A stretch of DNA of 64,000 nucleotides from JAAZBW01 sp035647855 (GTDB lineage Bacteria > Actinomycetota > Actinomycetes > Actinomycetales > Actinomycetaceae): NCBI GenBank assembly GCA_035647855.1, contig DASRMP010000042.1:1-64000 (forward strand). Direction: 5' to 3'. The notes under the pieces are model-generated. The model ran no database searches and was not told where the DNA came from. It was given only the letters and a program-made list of their open reading frames with translations. A program made the position numbers and the translations under genes. Below are positions 52,699 to 62,300 of the stretch, piece after piece. Numbering within the stretch: position 1 is the stretch's first letter; every line of letters begins with the position of its first letter.

Positions 52699-54726
52699 GT
52701 GCCGTTCGAGATGACCTGGGCCGAGGCCCTGCCGTGGGTGATTGCGGCCGCAGCCACGGTGTATCTCCCCGGTCTGGTGATTCTCGCGGCGGCCCGCCTG
52801 CCGGTATTGGCGACTCTCGCGGCGGCTCCGGTCGTGGGCGTCGCGGTGATCTCCGGGAGTGCGCTTCTCGCGGACTCCGCCGGATCGACCTGGAGTTGGG
52901 TGTGGGTGGCCGGCGTCGCGCTCGCGGCCGCCGCACCTCTCGGTCTGTTCCGCCACCGCCGGATCCGGCGCACCGGTGGCTCCCGGCCCGATCACAGGGC
53001 CCGTCGGGCGGCGGCCCAGTATCTCGCCGGTATCGCGATTGCAGCGATCGTCCTGGCGCCGGCGGTGCTCGATGTGATGGTTTCTCCTGAGGCGTTCGCC
53101 CAGACCTACGACAACGTCTTCCACCTCAACGCGACTCATCTGATCGTCTCCACCGGCGAGGCCTCTCCGTTCGGTCTCGGGCTGCTGGGAGTCGCGAGCT
53201 TCTACCCCGTGGGCTGGTACAACTGGGCGGCGCTGCTCATGGAGTTGACCGGCATCTCGGTCACTGTGGCATTCCAGGCCTGCACGCTCGTGACGATCTT
53301 CGGGGTCTGGCCGATCGGCCTTGCGTGGCTCGCAGAGACGTGCATTCGACCCGGAACCTTCGGGCGCCTCGTTGCGGGTCCGCTTGCGCTCTCCTCGGTC
53401 TCGTTCCCGTTCTCCCTGCTCGACTGGGGAACGTTGTACTCCAACCTTCTCGGCTTCGCCCTGATGCCTGCCGTGGTCGCAGCCGGTTGGGAGGCCCTCG
53501 GGCGGCGGCGGCCCCCGCAGCTCTCCCTCGCCGAAGCGATCGGTCTGCTCATGGCGACCGCGGCAGGTGCGGCGTTTGCGCACCCGAATGCTGCTCTCGG
53601 GGCGGCGGTCTTCCTCATGCCGGCCGCGATCCTCGCCGCGTGGCGGGCATTGGTGCCGAACGGGTTAGCACCGGATCAGCCGGCGGGCGGCACGCGGCAA
53701 AGACTGGTGCGAGATTCTCGCCCCTGGACGTGGGCGGTGATTGCCGGTGCCGTCGGTTTCCCGGTGATATGGCTGACGGCAGCGGGCAGCATATCCGACT
53801 CCAGGAGAGAGGCGTTCCTCTCGGTTCCGCGCGTCCTCGGCGAGATACTCCTCGGCACGTCCCTCGGGAAACCCCTTGTCGCGACTCTCTCCATAGGGCT
53901 CGTTCTCGGACTTGTCCAACTGGCGCGCCGCCGCGAACTGCGGATCGTCCTCGTCACGTTTGCACTGTTGTCGATCACCTACCTGGCCACCGCGACATTC
54001 GAGAGCCACCTCGCCACGTCGTTCTTCGCGGCGCCGTTCTACAACGACCCGTACCGCGCCTCTGCGCTGGTGGCGGTTGCGACCATCCCGATCGCCATCC
54101 TCGGGTGGGATTGGCTCACGACGTCGGTCTACTCGTGGCTCACGTCGTCGTCGCACGAACGTGAGGAGGCGACGCGAGTGGCGACGACGGCGGAGCGTCC
54201 CCGGCAGAGACGCGAGGCTCTCGCCGCGGGCGGACTGGCGGCCGCACTCGCGCTGCTCATTCTGCCGACGCCGGGCTGGGCGGACACGACGGCGCGGCTG
54301 CGGGACACCTTCACCATGGACGACGAGTCGGACGTGTTGACGCCCGACGAGTACACGCTGATCGTGCGGCTCCCGCAGACCACTCCTTCGGACACCGTGA
54401 TCGCGGCCGACCCCTGGCAGGGCGCCAGCCTCGCGTTCGCATTCGCGGACCGGGCAGTGACGCAGTACTACATGCGGCTGATCGCGAACGAGAACGTGGC
54501 TCTCATCAACGAATCGCTCAACACCGCTGCTCACGATCCGGCCGTGTGCGACGCCATACGGGCGGAAGGCGCGGAGTACGCGCTCGAATTGGAGCCGCAC
54601 CCGATCAAGTCCGTGCGGGAACCACCCGATAACCCCGGTCTCGAGGGACTGGGGGAGGCGGAGGGTTTCGAACTGGTTGACAGCGAGGGTCGATCCGCGC
54701 TCTATCGGATCACGGCGTGTGAATGA
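52699..54726 (+). CDS. DUF6541-type polytopic membrane protein, copy 1
   Basis: 675 residues with about 13 membrane segments, the first at residues 5-30 (ALPWVIAAAATVYLPGLVIL), then a C-terminal extracytoplasmic region of ~150 residues. The loop TYDNVFHLNATHLIVSTGEA and the tail VIAADPWQGASLAFAFADRA are shared with the paralogue at 57154. I recall such proteins as the DUF6541 family, found near polysaccharide genes in actinobacteria; the fold suggests a GT-C type glycosyltransferase, but no catalytic DD/ED is proven. The GTG start is close behind the dehydrogenase stop. Confidence 0.8.
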   Translation: MPFEMTWAEALPWVIAAAATVYLPGLVILAAARLPVLATLAAAPVVGVAVISGSALLADSAGSTWSWVWVAGVALAAAAPLGLFRHRRIRRTGGSRPDHRARRAAAQYLAGIAIAAIVLAPAVLDVMVSPEAFAQTYDNVFHLNATHLIVSTGEASPFGLGLLGVASFYPVGWYNWAALLMELTGISVTVAFQACTLVTIFGVWPIGLAWLAETCIRPGTFGRLVAGPLALSSVSFPFSLLDWGTLYSNLLGFALMPAVVAAGWEALGRRRPPQLSLAEAIGLLMATAAGAAFAHPNAALGAAVFLMPAAILAAWRALVPNGLAPDQPAGGTRQRLVRDSRPWTWAVIAGAVGFPVIWLTAAGSISDSRREAFLSVPRVLGEILLGTSLGKPLVATLSIGLVLGLVQLARRRELRIVLVTFALLSITYLATATFESHLATSFFAAPFYNDPYRASALVAVATIPIAILGWDWLTTSVYSWLTSSSHEREEATRVATTAERPRQRREALAAGGLAAALALLILPTPGWADTTARLRDTFTMDDESDVLTPDEYTLIVRLPQTTPSDTVIAADPWQGASLAFAFADRAVTQYYMRLIANENVALINESLNTAAHDPAVCDAIRAEGAEYALELEPHPIKSVREPPDNPGLEGLGEAEGFELVDSEGRSALYRITACE

Positions 54727-54747
54727 AGCGTCCGCGGTGGGCGTCGC

Positions 54748-55119
54748 CTACTCGCCGGTCAGTCGCCGACCCGCGGCATCGGCCGGCTCGGCGTTCGAGA
54801 TCGCAATACTGCGCGCCAGTAGCGTGAATCGGCGGTCCGCCTCGGCGTGCCGCCGCTTCGATGCGATCGAGTGGCTGATGAACACCATCACGAAGCCGTA
54901 GAGCAGGAGGTCCGTGCCGCGGCCGACACCGACGAGCCGGGCCAGCCGCGTGAGCCAGGACGGGTCGATCACCGCGGCGATCCCGGCCACCAGCAGAAGC
55001 AGGTAGGTGAGACGGCGGATGGCCACGGGCCGCGCCCCCGGCTTCTGAACGAAAAGGACTGCCATGAGGGCCAGCAGGCCGACGATCAGGAGGACTTGGA
55101 TCACGATCTGGTTGCTCAT
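54748..55119 (-). CDS. DUF2304-type small membrane protein, copy 1
   Basis: 123 residues: three hydrophobic segments (about 4-22, 38-55 and 68-85) and a polar helical tail (RRHAEADRRFTLLARSIAIS) of the kind seen in DUF2304 proteins. The family is regularly encoded next to a dolichol-phosphate-mannose-synthase-like GT2, as here (7 bases after the GT2 at 55127). It may help to present the lipid-linked sugar, as GtrA does for GtrB; that is inference. Confidence 0.78.
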   Translation of the reverse strand: MSNQIVIQVLLIVGLLALMAVLFVQKPGARPVAIRRLTYLLLLVAGIAAVIDPSWLTRLARLVGVGRGTDLLLYGFVMVFISHSIASKRRHAEADRRFTLLARSIAISNAEPADAAGRRLTGE

Positions 55120-55126
55120 TGCCGGA

Positions 55127-55804
55127 CTAACGATGGAAGAGGAGTTCGTTGAGGATGTTCACCGAGTTCCAGAGCGACTGGCCCTTCGAGCGGGAGTAGT
55201 CCGTGTAGACGATGCGGACCGGTTCCTCGGCATACCGCAGCTGGTACCGCGCGATCTCGTGCAGGATCTCGGTGGCGTGGGCCATGCCGTTCTGCCGGAT
55301 CTCGATGGCCTGGGCGGCCGCGCGGTTGAAGGCCCGGAGACCGTTGTGGGTGTCGGTGATCTTCAGACGGGTCGCGATTCGTTCGAACAGCACCGCCACC
55401 CTCAGCGCGGACTTCTTCAACGTGCCCATCTCGCGCTTGGTCTCGGAATCGAGGAACCGGGAACCCAGGATGACGTCCAGGGGCTCGGCGCGGAGCCTCT
55501 CGACCATCCGTTCTGCGTCTTCGGTGCGGTGCTGACCGTCGCAGTCGAACGTCACGAAGTACTGCGCTGCGGAGTCTCCGAGCGCGTACGTGAGTCCTGT
55601 CTGAATCGCCGCGCCCTGACCGAGATTGGCCGGATGTGTCACGACGACGGCGCCCGCTTCACGGGCGACCTTGCCCGAGCCGTCGCCCGAGCCGTCGTCG
55701 ACGCAGACGATCTTGGCGAACCTCTCACGGGCGTGCCGGATGACGTCCCCCACTACCGCGCCCTCGTTGTAGAGCGGCGCCACGAGCCAGGTGTCAGTGT
55801 TCAC
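55127..55804 (-). CDS. GT2 polyprenyl-phosphate glycosyltransferase (DPM1-like), copy 1
   Basis: 225 residues, a compact GT-A domain with no membrane tail. LVAPLYNEGAVVGDVIRHAR, VCVDDGSGDGSGKVAREAGA, LGQGAAIQTGLTYALG and VTFDCDGQHRTEDAERMVER carry the metal-binding D-x-D/DGQH motif of DPM synthase-like enzymes. It should transfer a sugar from a nucleotide to polyprenyl phosphate. The start is GTG with GAGGAAGC before it. It is divergent from the related GT2 at 56003 across 198 bases. Confidence 0.9.
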   Translation of the reverse strand: MNTDTWLVAPLYNEGAVVGDVIRHARERFAKIVCVDDGSGDGSGKVAREAGAVVVTHPANLGQGAAIQTGLTYALGDSAAQYFVTFDCDGQHRTEDAERMVERLRAEPLDVILGSRFLDSETKREMGTLKKSALRVAVLFERIATRLKITDTHNGLRAFNRAAAQAIEIRQNGMAHATEILHEIARYQLRYAEEPVRIVYTDYSRSKGQSLWNSVNILNELLFHR

Positions 55805-56002
55805 GCAGCTTCCTCGTGCTCAGGATCATTGCTTGCGCAGTCTAGTGGGCGGGTCGCGCGCTCGGATGCGCAGGGGCCTTGTGCGGACGGCGCGCGGCAC
55901 GCACGATGGTCCGCGGATCGGCGCGAGCCGTCAGCTTGGGCCGTCTCCAGGCGGGTACAGTGACCTGGTAGCCCAAGCCCCGCACTCTCCCCGAGGAAGG
56001 CG

Positions 56003-56722
56003 ATGACCACCCACGGACGCACTCTGATCATCATGCCTGCGTGGAACGAATCCGATGTCATCGGTGACACCGTCAAGGAACTGATCGGCGCGCGGCTGGA
56101 CACGGATCTCCTCGTGGTGGATGACGGCTCTACGGACGGTACCGCAGACATCGCTCGCAAGGCGGGCGCGCAGGTCCTGCAACTGCCCTACAACATCGGT
56201 GTCGGCGGGGCGATGCGCGTGGGGTACAAGTGGGCCTACAGGATGGGGTACGAGCAGGCGATCCAGGTGGATGCCGATGGCCAGCATGATCCGTCGGGGA
56301 TCGAAGAGGTGCTCGCCGGTCTGCAGGAAGCGGACATCTCCATCGGCGCCCGGTTCGCGGGCAAAGGTGAATACCAGGCACGAGGCCCGCGCCGATGGGC
56401 GATGAGACTGCTCGCGGCGGTGATGTCCCGGGTCTCCAAGACGAAGCTGACCGACGTCACGTCCGGCTTCCGGGCCGGGAATCGTAAGGCGATCGCCCAG
56501 TACGCCCGCTACTACCCGGCCGAGTATCTCGGCGACACGGTCGATTCGCTACTGATGGCGGTCCGGTCCGGTCTGACGGTCGTCCAGGTTCCCGTCCACA
56601 TGCGTCCACGGCAGGGTGGCACTCCCAGCAGCAATCCCTGGAAGTCCATGATCTACCTGTTCAGGTCCATGTTTGCTTTGTTCATCGCCTTGACGAGTCG
56701 TCGCGTCGTGGACGGGAGGTAG
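56003..56722 (+). CDS. GT2 polyprenyl-phosphate glycosyltransferase (DPM1-like), copy 2
   Basis: 239 residues. LIIMPAWNESDVIGDTVKEL, LLVVDDGSTDGTADIARKAG, LPYNIGVGGAMRVGYKWAYR and IQVDADGQHDPSGIEEVLAG with the DGQH metal motif. Two hydrophobic stretches near the end (SMIYLFRSMFALFIALTSRR) may touch the membrane. It is a relative, not a near-identical copy, of the GT2 at 55127. GAGGAAGG precedes the ATG. The DUF2304 gene follows 5 bases after its stop. Confidence 0.9.
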   Translation: MTTHGRTLIIMPAWNESDVIGDTVKELIGARLDTDLLVVDDGSTDGTADIARKAGAQVLQLPYNIGVGGAMRVGYKWAYRMGYEQAIQVDADGQHDPSGIEEVLAGLQEADISIGARFAGKGEYQARGPRRWAMRLLAAVMSRVSKTKLTDVTSGFRAGNRKAIAQYARYYPAEYLGDTVDSLLMAVRSGLTVVQVPVHMRPRQGGTPSSNPWKSMIYLFRSMFALFIALTSRRVVDGR

Positions 56723-56727
56723 ACCCG

Positions 56728-57123
56728 GTGTCTGTTGCGAAGGTGCTCTTCTTCCTATTCGCGTTCCTGGTCGCGTTCCTGATCTTCAGGCTCCTGCGCT
56801 CGGGCAGACTCCGCGAGAAGTACGCGGCACTGTGGATCCTGGTCGGTACGGCCGTCGTCGTTCTGGTGATCTGGCCGGAACTGCTCGGGTGGGTCACGGG
56901 CCTGCTGGGCATTCAGGTTCCATCGAACCTGCTCTTCTTCCTGGCCATCATGCTGCTGCTCGGCGTGTGTCTGCACCTCTCATTGGAGATATCCAAGCTC
57001 GAAGGAGAGGCTCGCATCCTCGCGGAGGAGATCGCGATCCTGCGGCTTCGCCTGGAACGTGGGGGCGTGGGCCGGGACAGCGGCGGCAAACCGCCGACTC
57101 TGGGCGACTCCGGTGTGATGTGA
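56728..57123 (+). CDS. DUF2304-type small membrane protein, copy 2
   Basis: 131 residues, with three membrane segments (VLFFLFAFLVAFLIFRLL at the start, AALWILVGTAVVVLVIWP, LLFFLAIMLLLGVCLHLSLE) and a coiled-coil-like charged helix (KLEGEARILAEEIAILRLRL). Typical DUF2304. A GTG start with GGGAGG before it, 5 bases after the GT2 stop. It is the partner of the GT2 at 56003 and mirrors the pair at 54748-55804. Confidence 0.8.
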   Translation: MSVAKVLFFLFAFLVAFLIFRLLRSGRLREKYAALWILVGTAVVVLVIWPELLGWVTGLLGIQVPSNLLFFLAIMLLLGVCLHLSLEISKLEGEARILAEEIAILRLRLERGGVGRDSGGKPPTLGDSGVM

Positions 57124-57153
57124 CTGTCGAGACTGTGAGGGAAGAGCGGGACG

Positions 57154-59106
57154 ATGACCTGGCTTGAGTTCATTCCGAGTGTCCTGATCGCGCTCGCCTT
57201 GTTCATTGTGCCGGGGCTCGCAGTTCTCGGGGCCGGGGGCATGCGCGGGTTCTTCGCCCTGGCCGCCGCGCCACCGGTGTCTGTGGTCATCGTGGCGGGT
57301 TCGGCCGTTTTCGCGCATTGGCTCGGCATGCCGTTCGGCATCGTGTCGGTGCTGGTTCTGACGGCAGTGGGGATGGTCATTGCCCTGGCGTTCGCCCGCA
57401 TCAGGCTCAAGGCCAATCCGGAATTCCTGTTCGAATTCCCGAAGGCGTCCTGGGCCTGGTGGGCCGGCCTCGGCGTCAGCATCCTGCTCTGGGCTCGGCA
57501 TATCCGGAACGTCCTGGACCGCCCGGATGCCTTCTCGCAGACGTTCGACAACGTGTGGCACCTCAACGTGACGCGATACATCGCCGCCACCGGCAACGGC
57601 TCGGCGCTGGCGATCGGCGATTTCAACGACTCCACCACAACCTTCTATCCCATCGCCTTCAGCGACTTCGCCGCGCTCGTCACTTCCTTCAACGGGGGAG
57701 CGCTCGCGGTCGCGATCAATGCCGTGGTGTACGTGATCTGCGGTGTGGTGTGGCCGCTCGGCGTGATGTTCCTGGTGAGGAGCATTCTGCGCACCCACGA
57801 TGCGACCGCCGTCGGGATCGGCGTGCTGGCCGCATCCTTCCCGGCCTTCCCGCTACTGCTGATCGACTTCGGCGTTCTCTATGCGAACCTGCTAGGCCTT
57901 GCTCTGCTGCCGGTCGCGGTCGGGGTGGTCGTGCAGGCATGCAATCTCGGCAAGGATCGATGGATCGATTGGCCCCGCGCGTTGATCATCCTGCTCGTCG
58001 CGGTGCCCGGCATCATCCTGGGGCACGCGAACGCGTTCATGCTGCTGCTCCTCATCTCCAGCGTCCTCGTCATCGCCATGGCCGTGCGCCAGGTCCGGGT
58101 CCTGAAGCAGGACCCAGGTTCGAAGAGGGCCGTCACCGTGAGATTGGTGATCGCTGCACTCGTCGTCGTCACCTCGGTCGTCCTGTGGCCGATACTCAGA
58201 ACCGAGGTCAGCGTCAACGACTGGCCCCCTCCGCTTTCCGCCCCCGCAGCGGTGGGGCATGCGCTCCTCAACGCGCCGCTCGGTCTGGGAGCGAACTGGG
58301 TGGTGAGCATCCTGATGATCGTGGGGCTCCTCATCGCCGCCAGGGCACGGCTGTTCTGGCTGGCTGCTGCGTGGGGAGTGGTCGCCTTCTTCTGGCTGGT
58401 CGTCTCGAGTTTCCCCGCGAACGAGTTCCGTCTGATGCTTGTTGGGATCTGGTACAACGACTCGAGCCGCTTCGCTGCGAACCTGCCCGTACTCGCGCTC
58501 CCTGTCGCGGCCGTGGGCCTGGACTGGCTCGTGGAGCAGACAGCAGAACGGCTGAGGGAGTGGTCGCGGCGTCCCGCGTGGTTCACGGAGCGGTGGATCG
58601 CCGCGTTCCTGACCCTGACGGTTCTGGGCGGCCTGGTCCTGACCACTCAGCGGACCACCTCGATGAACGTCGCGGTGGACCGTGCGTCCAGCAACTATGC
58701 GATGGATGAGTCCTCAGGTCTCGTGACGGAGGACGAGTTCCGGCTCATCGAACGGCTGCCGGAACTGGTGCCCGAGGACGCGGTCATTGCCGTGAACCCG
58801 TGGAACGGGTCCGCCCTGGCGTATGCCTTCGCTGACCGAGAGGTGACGGCCCCGCATATCTTCTACGGTATGACTCCTGTCCGCGAGATCGTCTACGAGA
58901 ATCTCGACGAGGCGGCTTTCGACGCCGAGGTGTGCCCCGTGCTCATGGACGAGAACGTGCGCTACGTGCTCGACTTCGGGAGTATGGGCGTGCACGGCAG
59001 GCGGCCGTACGAGGGTCTCGATGCCGTGAGACGTGCTCCGGGCTTCGAACTGGTCGCGAGCGAAGGCGACGCGCGACTCTACGAGATCACGGCCTGCGAC
59101 TGGTAA
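57154..59106 (+). CDS. DUF6541-type polytopic membrane protein, copy 2
   Basis: 650 residues, about 13 membrane segments starting at residue 5 (FIPSVLIALALFIVPGLAVL), then an extracytoplasmic tail. It shares with the copy at 52699 the segments TFDNVWHLNVTRYIAATGNG, FGVLYANLLGLALLPVAVGV and AVIAVNPWNGSALAYAFADR. Probably it uses the polyprenyl-phosphate sugar made by the GT2 upstream, a GT-C-like role that is inferred from gene order only. It starts with ATG behind GGGAAGAGCGGG. The GT2, DUF2304 and this gene form one operon that ends at a strong terminator. Confidence 0.82.
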   Translation: MTWLEFIPSVLIALALFIVPGLAVLGAGGMRGFFALAAAPPVSVVIVAGSAVFAHWLGMPFGIVSVLVLTAVGMVIALAFARIRLKANPEFLFEFPKASWAWWAGLGVSILLWARHIRNVLDRPDAFSQTFDNVWHLNVTRYIAATGNGSALAIGDFNDSTTTFYPIAFSDFAALVTSFNGGALAVAINAVVYVICGVVWPLGVMFLVRSILRTHDATAVGIGVLAASFPAFPLLLIDFGVLYANLLGLALLPVAVGVVVQACNLGKDRWIDWPRALIILLVAVPGIILGHANAFMLLLLISSVLVIAMAVRQVRVLKQDPGSKRAVTVRLVIAALVVVTSVVLWPILRTEVSVNDWPPPLSAPAAVGHALLNAPLGLGANWVVSILMIVGLLIAARARLFWLAAAWGVVAFFWLVVSSFPANEFRLMLVGIWYNDSSRFAANLPVLALPVAAVGLDWLVEQTAERLREWSRRPAWFTERWIAAFLTLTVLGGLVLTTQRTTSMNVAVDRASSNYAMDESSGLVTEDEFRLIERLPELVPEDAVIAVNPWNGSALAYAFADREVTAPHIFYGMTPVREIVYENLDEAAFDAEVCPVLMDENVRYVLDFGSMGVHGRRPYEGLDAVRRAPGFELVASEGDARLYEITACDW

Positions 59107-59261
59107 GAACTCCGGCTCGGGACTGTGTGAGGTTGGTGCAGTCTCCGATTTTCCCTGTCGGGGAGCCCGTGCCGGGCTTGAATCGCGGCGCCGAAGTGGT
59201 CACGGGATTGGGTGCGAGCCGTGACGGACGCGCGCCTCCGCAAATCGCGCGGCGTGGGGAA

Positions 59262-59306
59262 AGAGTGATCCCGGGGCCCCGATATTCGGGACCCCGGGAT
59301 CACTCT
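59262..59306. terminator. Bidirectional terminator between convergent genes
   Basis: A perfect 15-bp stem (59262-59276 with 59292-59306, AGAGTGATCCCGGGG and complement) that continues, after one mismatch, into an inner CCCGA/TCGGG stem. It separates the rightward DUF6541 gene from the leftward giant SLH gene and could end both transcripts. Confidence 0.85.
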
Positions 59307-59341
59307 CAGGCCTCAGCCCGTTGCCCGGCCTTGCCGGCGGG

Positions 59342-62300
59342 TCAGTTCGGGCTCAGGAGGTTGCCCTTCACGTGGTCGAGACGCCAGGCTGCCTCGTTAC
59401 CAGGCTGGGTCTGCTTGCAGTACCAGCTGTGCAGTTCATTGCCGAACTGGTGCTGGAAGACGCAAGCCGCGCCGTCGCCGTAGAGGGGGTTGCCCGGGAC
59501 CTCGTAGAACGGACCCGTTGGCGAGGTCCCCGTCATGACGCGGGTCTTCCAGACGCCGCTCTCCTTCGTCTCGACCGAGAGGTAGTAGATGCCGTTGACG
59601 TACATCGTGGAAGGTGCGGCGAGCACGTTCCGCGAGAGGGCGATCCGGGTTCCGAGGTCCGAGCTTCCCGAACCGATCAGGCCCGGAATCGTGGTGGCGG
59701 ACTTCACCCGAATCTCGTACAGGTACTCGATCCCCTTTTCATTGGGGATGACTCGGTAGTAGTACAGGTAGTACCGGTTGGTGGTCGGGTCGCGGAAAAG
59801 GGTCGGGTTGCCGGTGCCGTCATTTCCTGGGGCCTGCACCAACGTGGTCGCCGTGGGGAATTCCGTTCCGTTCAGCCCGTCCCGGGACATCTGGAGCGTG
59901 ATGGTGTCGTCCCACACCCCGTTGACCACCATGGCGACCTGGGAGCCATCCACGATGGCGCCGAAGGCCCAGCGGCACGGCCACTGACTCCCGAACCACG
60001 GCTGGTCGCCGCCCACGTTCCACGAGGACGAATCCAGGTTGTTGGAGCGGGCGATGTTGATCCCACCGCAGTTGTTGTGGCCGAAGTATCCCAGGTAGCG
60101 GTAACCCGCGTTGATGCTGGGGGATTGGCTCGGGTTCACGTCCAGGACGCTCATCGTGTGCGGGTACTGGCCGGGCGCGTACGAACTGCTGACCACGGCC
60201 GCTTGGGGAGTCCCGAGCGTGAAGTAGCCGGTGTTGGAGCCGCGGCTGGTGTGCGCGTAGCCGAGGAGCACCTTGTCCCTGTAACCCCATGACTGCAGGG
60301 TCGCGTCGGACAGTTCGTTCGCGCTGACTGTCAGCCAGTCCTTGTCTGAGGGGTGCCACCAGCGGTACACCGCCGTCCGGCCAGTGCCGGAACTGGTGAA
60401 CAGGTAGTACTGGAACGTCTGGTTCGTGTACCCGGGGTGAACCTCGCCGTCGACCATGTCCACCCAGTCCCTGTCACCGGCGTGGTACCAGCGGTAGATA
60501 GCGCGCATGTCGCCCGCACTCGAGGAAATGAGCGGCACGTAGAACTGCGGGCCGACCTGGCCGCCGTATCCGGACGGAACGCCGAAGTCGCCGTGGTCGG
60601 GCACACCGACCCAGTCCTTGCTGCCGGTGCTGTTGTACCGGTAGACGGGGGTTGGCGACGAACTACCCGGCGCCACCTTCGCGGCAACCGCGGTGTTAGT
60701 GATGGTGCACACCACGTCAGTCGAGGCGCTCAGTGTCACCTTGTTACCGCCGCTGACCGGAACCGGGTTCGAACTCGCGTCGATGCACGACCAGGTGGTG
60801 CCGTTGCTGTACCCCGGAACGCTGCCGGTCTCGGAGAGCGTGTAGGTCCCCTCGACGACGGCGGTCCGTGCCACGCCGCCGGGGCCCGACAGATCGTTGC
60901 TGCCGGGGCCGTCTGCGGACAGGATCCAGTTTGACGCGGATGCCGCAGGACCGGCGGTGCTCTGAACGCGCTTCACGAGCGTGAGGTGGGCCTGGCTGGC
61001 GGTGTTGGTGATCGAGCAGGTCACGTCAGCGCCGGCGGTGAGGGTCACCACGTTGTTGGACACCGTGACGGGTTGGCCGGCCGCGTTTGCGCAGGACCAG
61101 GTGGTCCCGTTGGTGTAGCCGGGCACGCTGCCGGTCTCGGAGAGCGTGTAGGTCCCCTCGACGACGGCGGTCCGTGCCACGCCGCCGGGGCCCGACAGAT
61201 CGTTGCTGCCGGGGCCGTCTGCGGACAGGGTCCATTTGGATGCCGCTTCCGGCGTGCCGTACGGGTTGGTGACCTTCTTCTCCAGCGAGAGATACGGCGC
61301 CGTGGCGGTGTTCGTGATCGAGCAGGTCACGTCGTCCCCGGCCGCGAGAGTCACCGAGTTGTTGGCAACTGTGACCGGGCCCGCATTCGCGTCGACACAG
61401 GTCCACGTGGTGCCGTTGGTGTAGCCGGGCACGCTGCCGGTCTCGGAGAGCGTGTAGGTCCCCTCGACGACGGCGGTCCGGGCCACTCCACCGGTGCCCA
61501 ACAGGTCGTTGTTGTCGGGGCCGTCTGCGGACAGGGTCCATTTGGATGCCGCTTCCGGCGTGCCGTACGGGTTGGAGACCATCTTCTCCAGCGAGAGATA
61601 CGGCGCCGTGGCGGTGTTCGTGATCGAGCAGGTCACGTCGTCCCCGGCCGCGAGGGCCACGACGTTGCCGGTCACCGTGACCGGGTTGGAATTCGCGTCG
61701 ATGCACGACCAGGTGGTGCCGTTTGTGTAGCCGTGCACGCTGCCGGTTTCGGAGAGTGCGTAGTCTCCCTCAGGGACGGCGGTCCGGGCCACGGCGCCGT
61801 CGCCTGACAGGTAGTTGTCACCGGGGCCGTCTGCGGACAGCTCCCAGTCGGAGGGGTCTGCTGCGGTGCCGAAGCTGTTGACGACCGTCTTGACGAGGGT
61901 CAGGCCGGCTCGGACGTCCGAGACCGCGAGGGCCATCGTGGCGTTGACCGTCTCGTCGTCGGAGTCGGTGAGTGTGATCACCACCTCTGTCGTGCCCTCC
62001 TCAGTGGGCGTGCCGGCGATCGTGTCCCCGGTCAGAGTCAGTCCGGGCGGGAGAGGAGATGCCGTCCACGTGTACGGGGCAGTGCCGCCCGCACCGGTCA
62101 GCGTGAACGAGTACGGCTCATCGAGCGTGCCCGCAGCCAACGCCGTCGTGGTGATCGCCAGCGCGTCCTCGACGACGAGTCGCAGCGTGGTGCTCGTCGA
62201 CCGTTCGTCTGCATCCGTGACCGTGACCGTCACATCGGCCGTTGCGATCGTCCCGGGGACGCCGCTGATCGTATTGCCGTCGAGCGTCAAGCCGGCGGGG

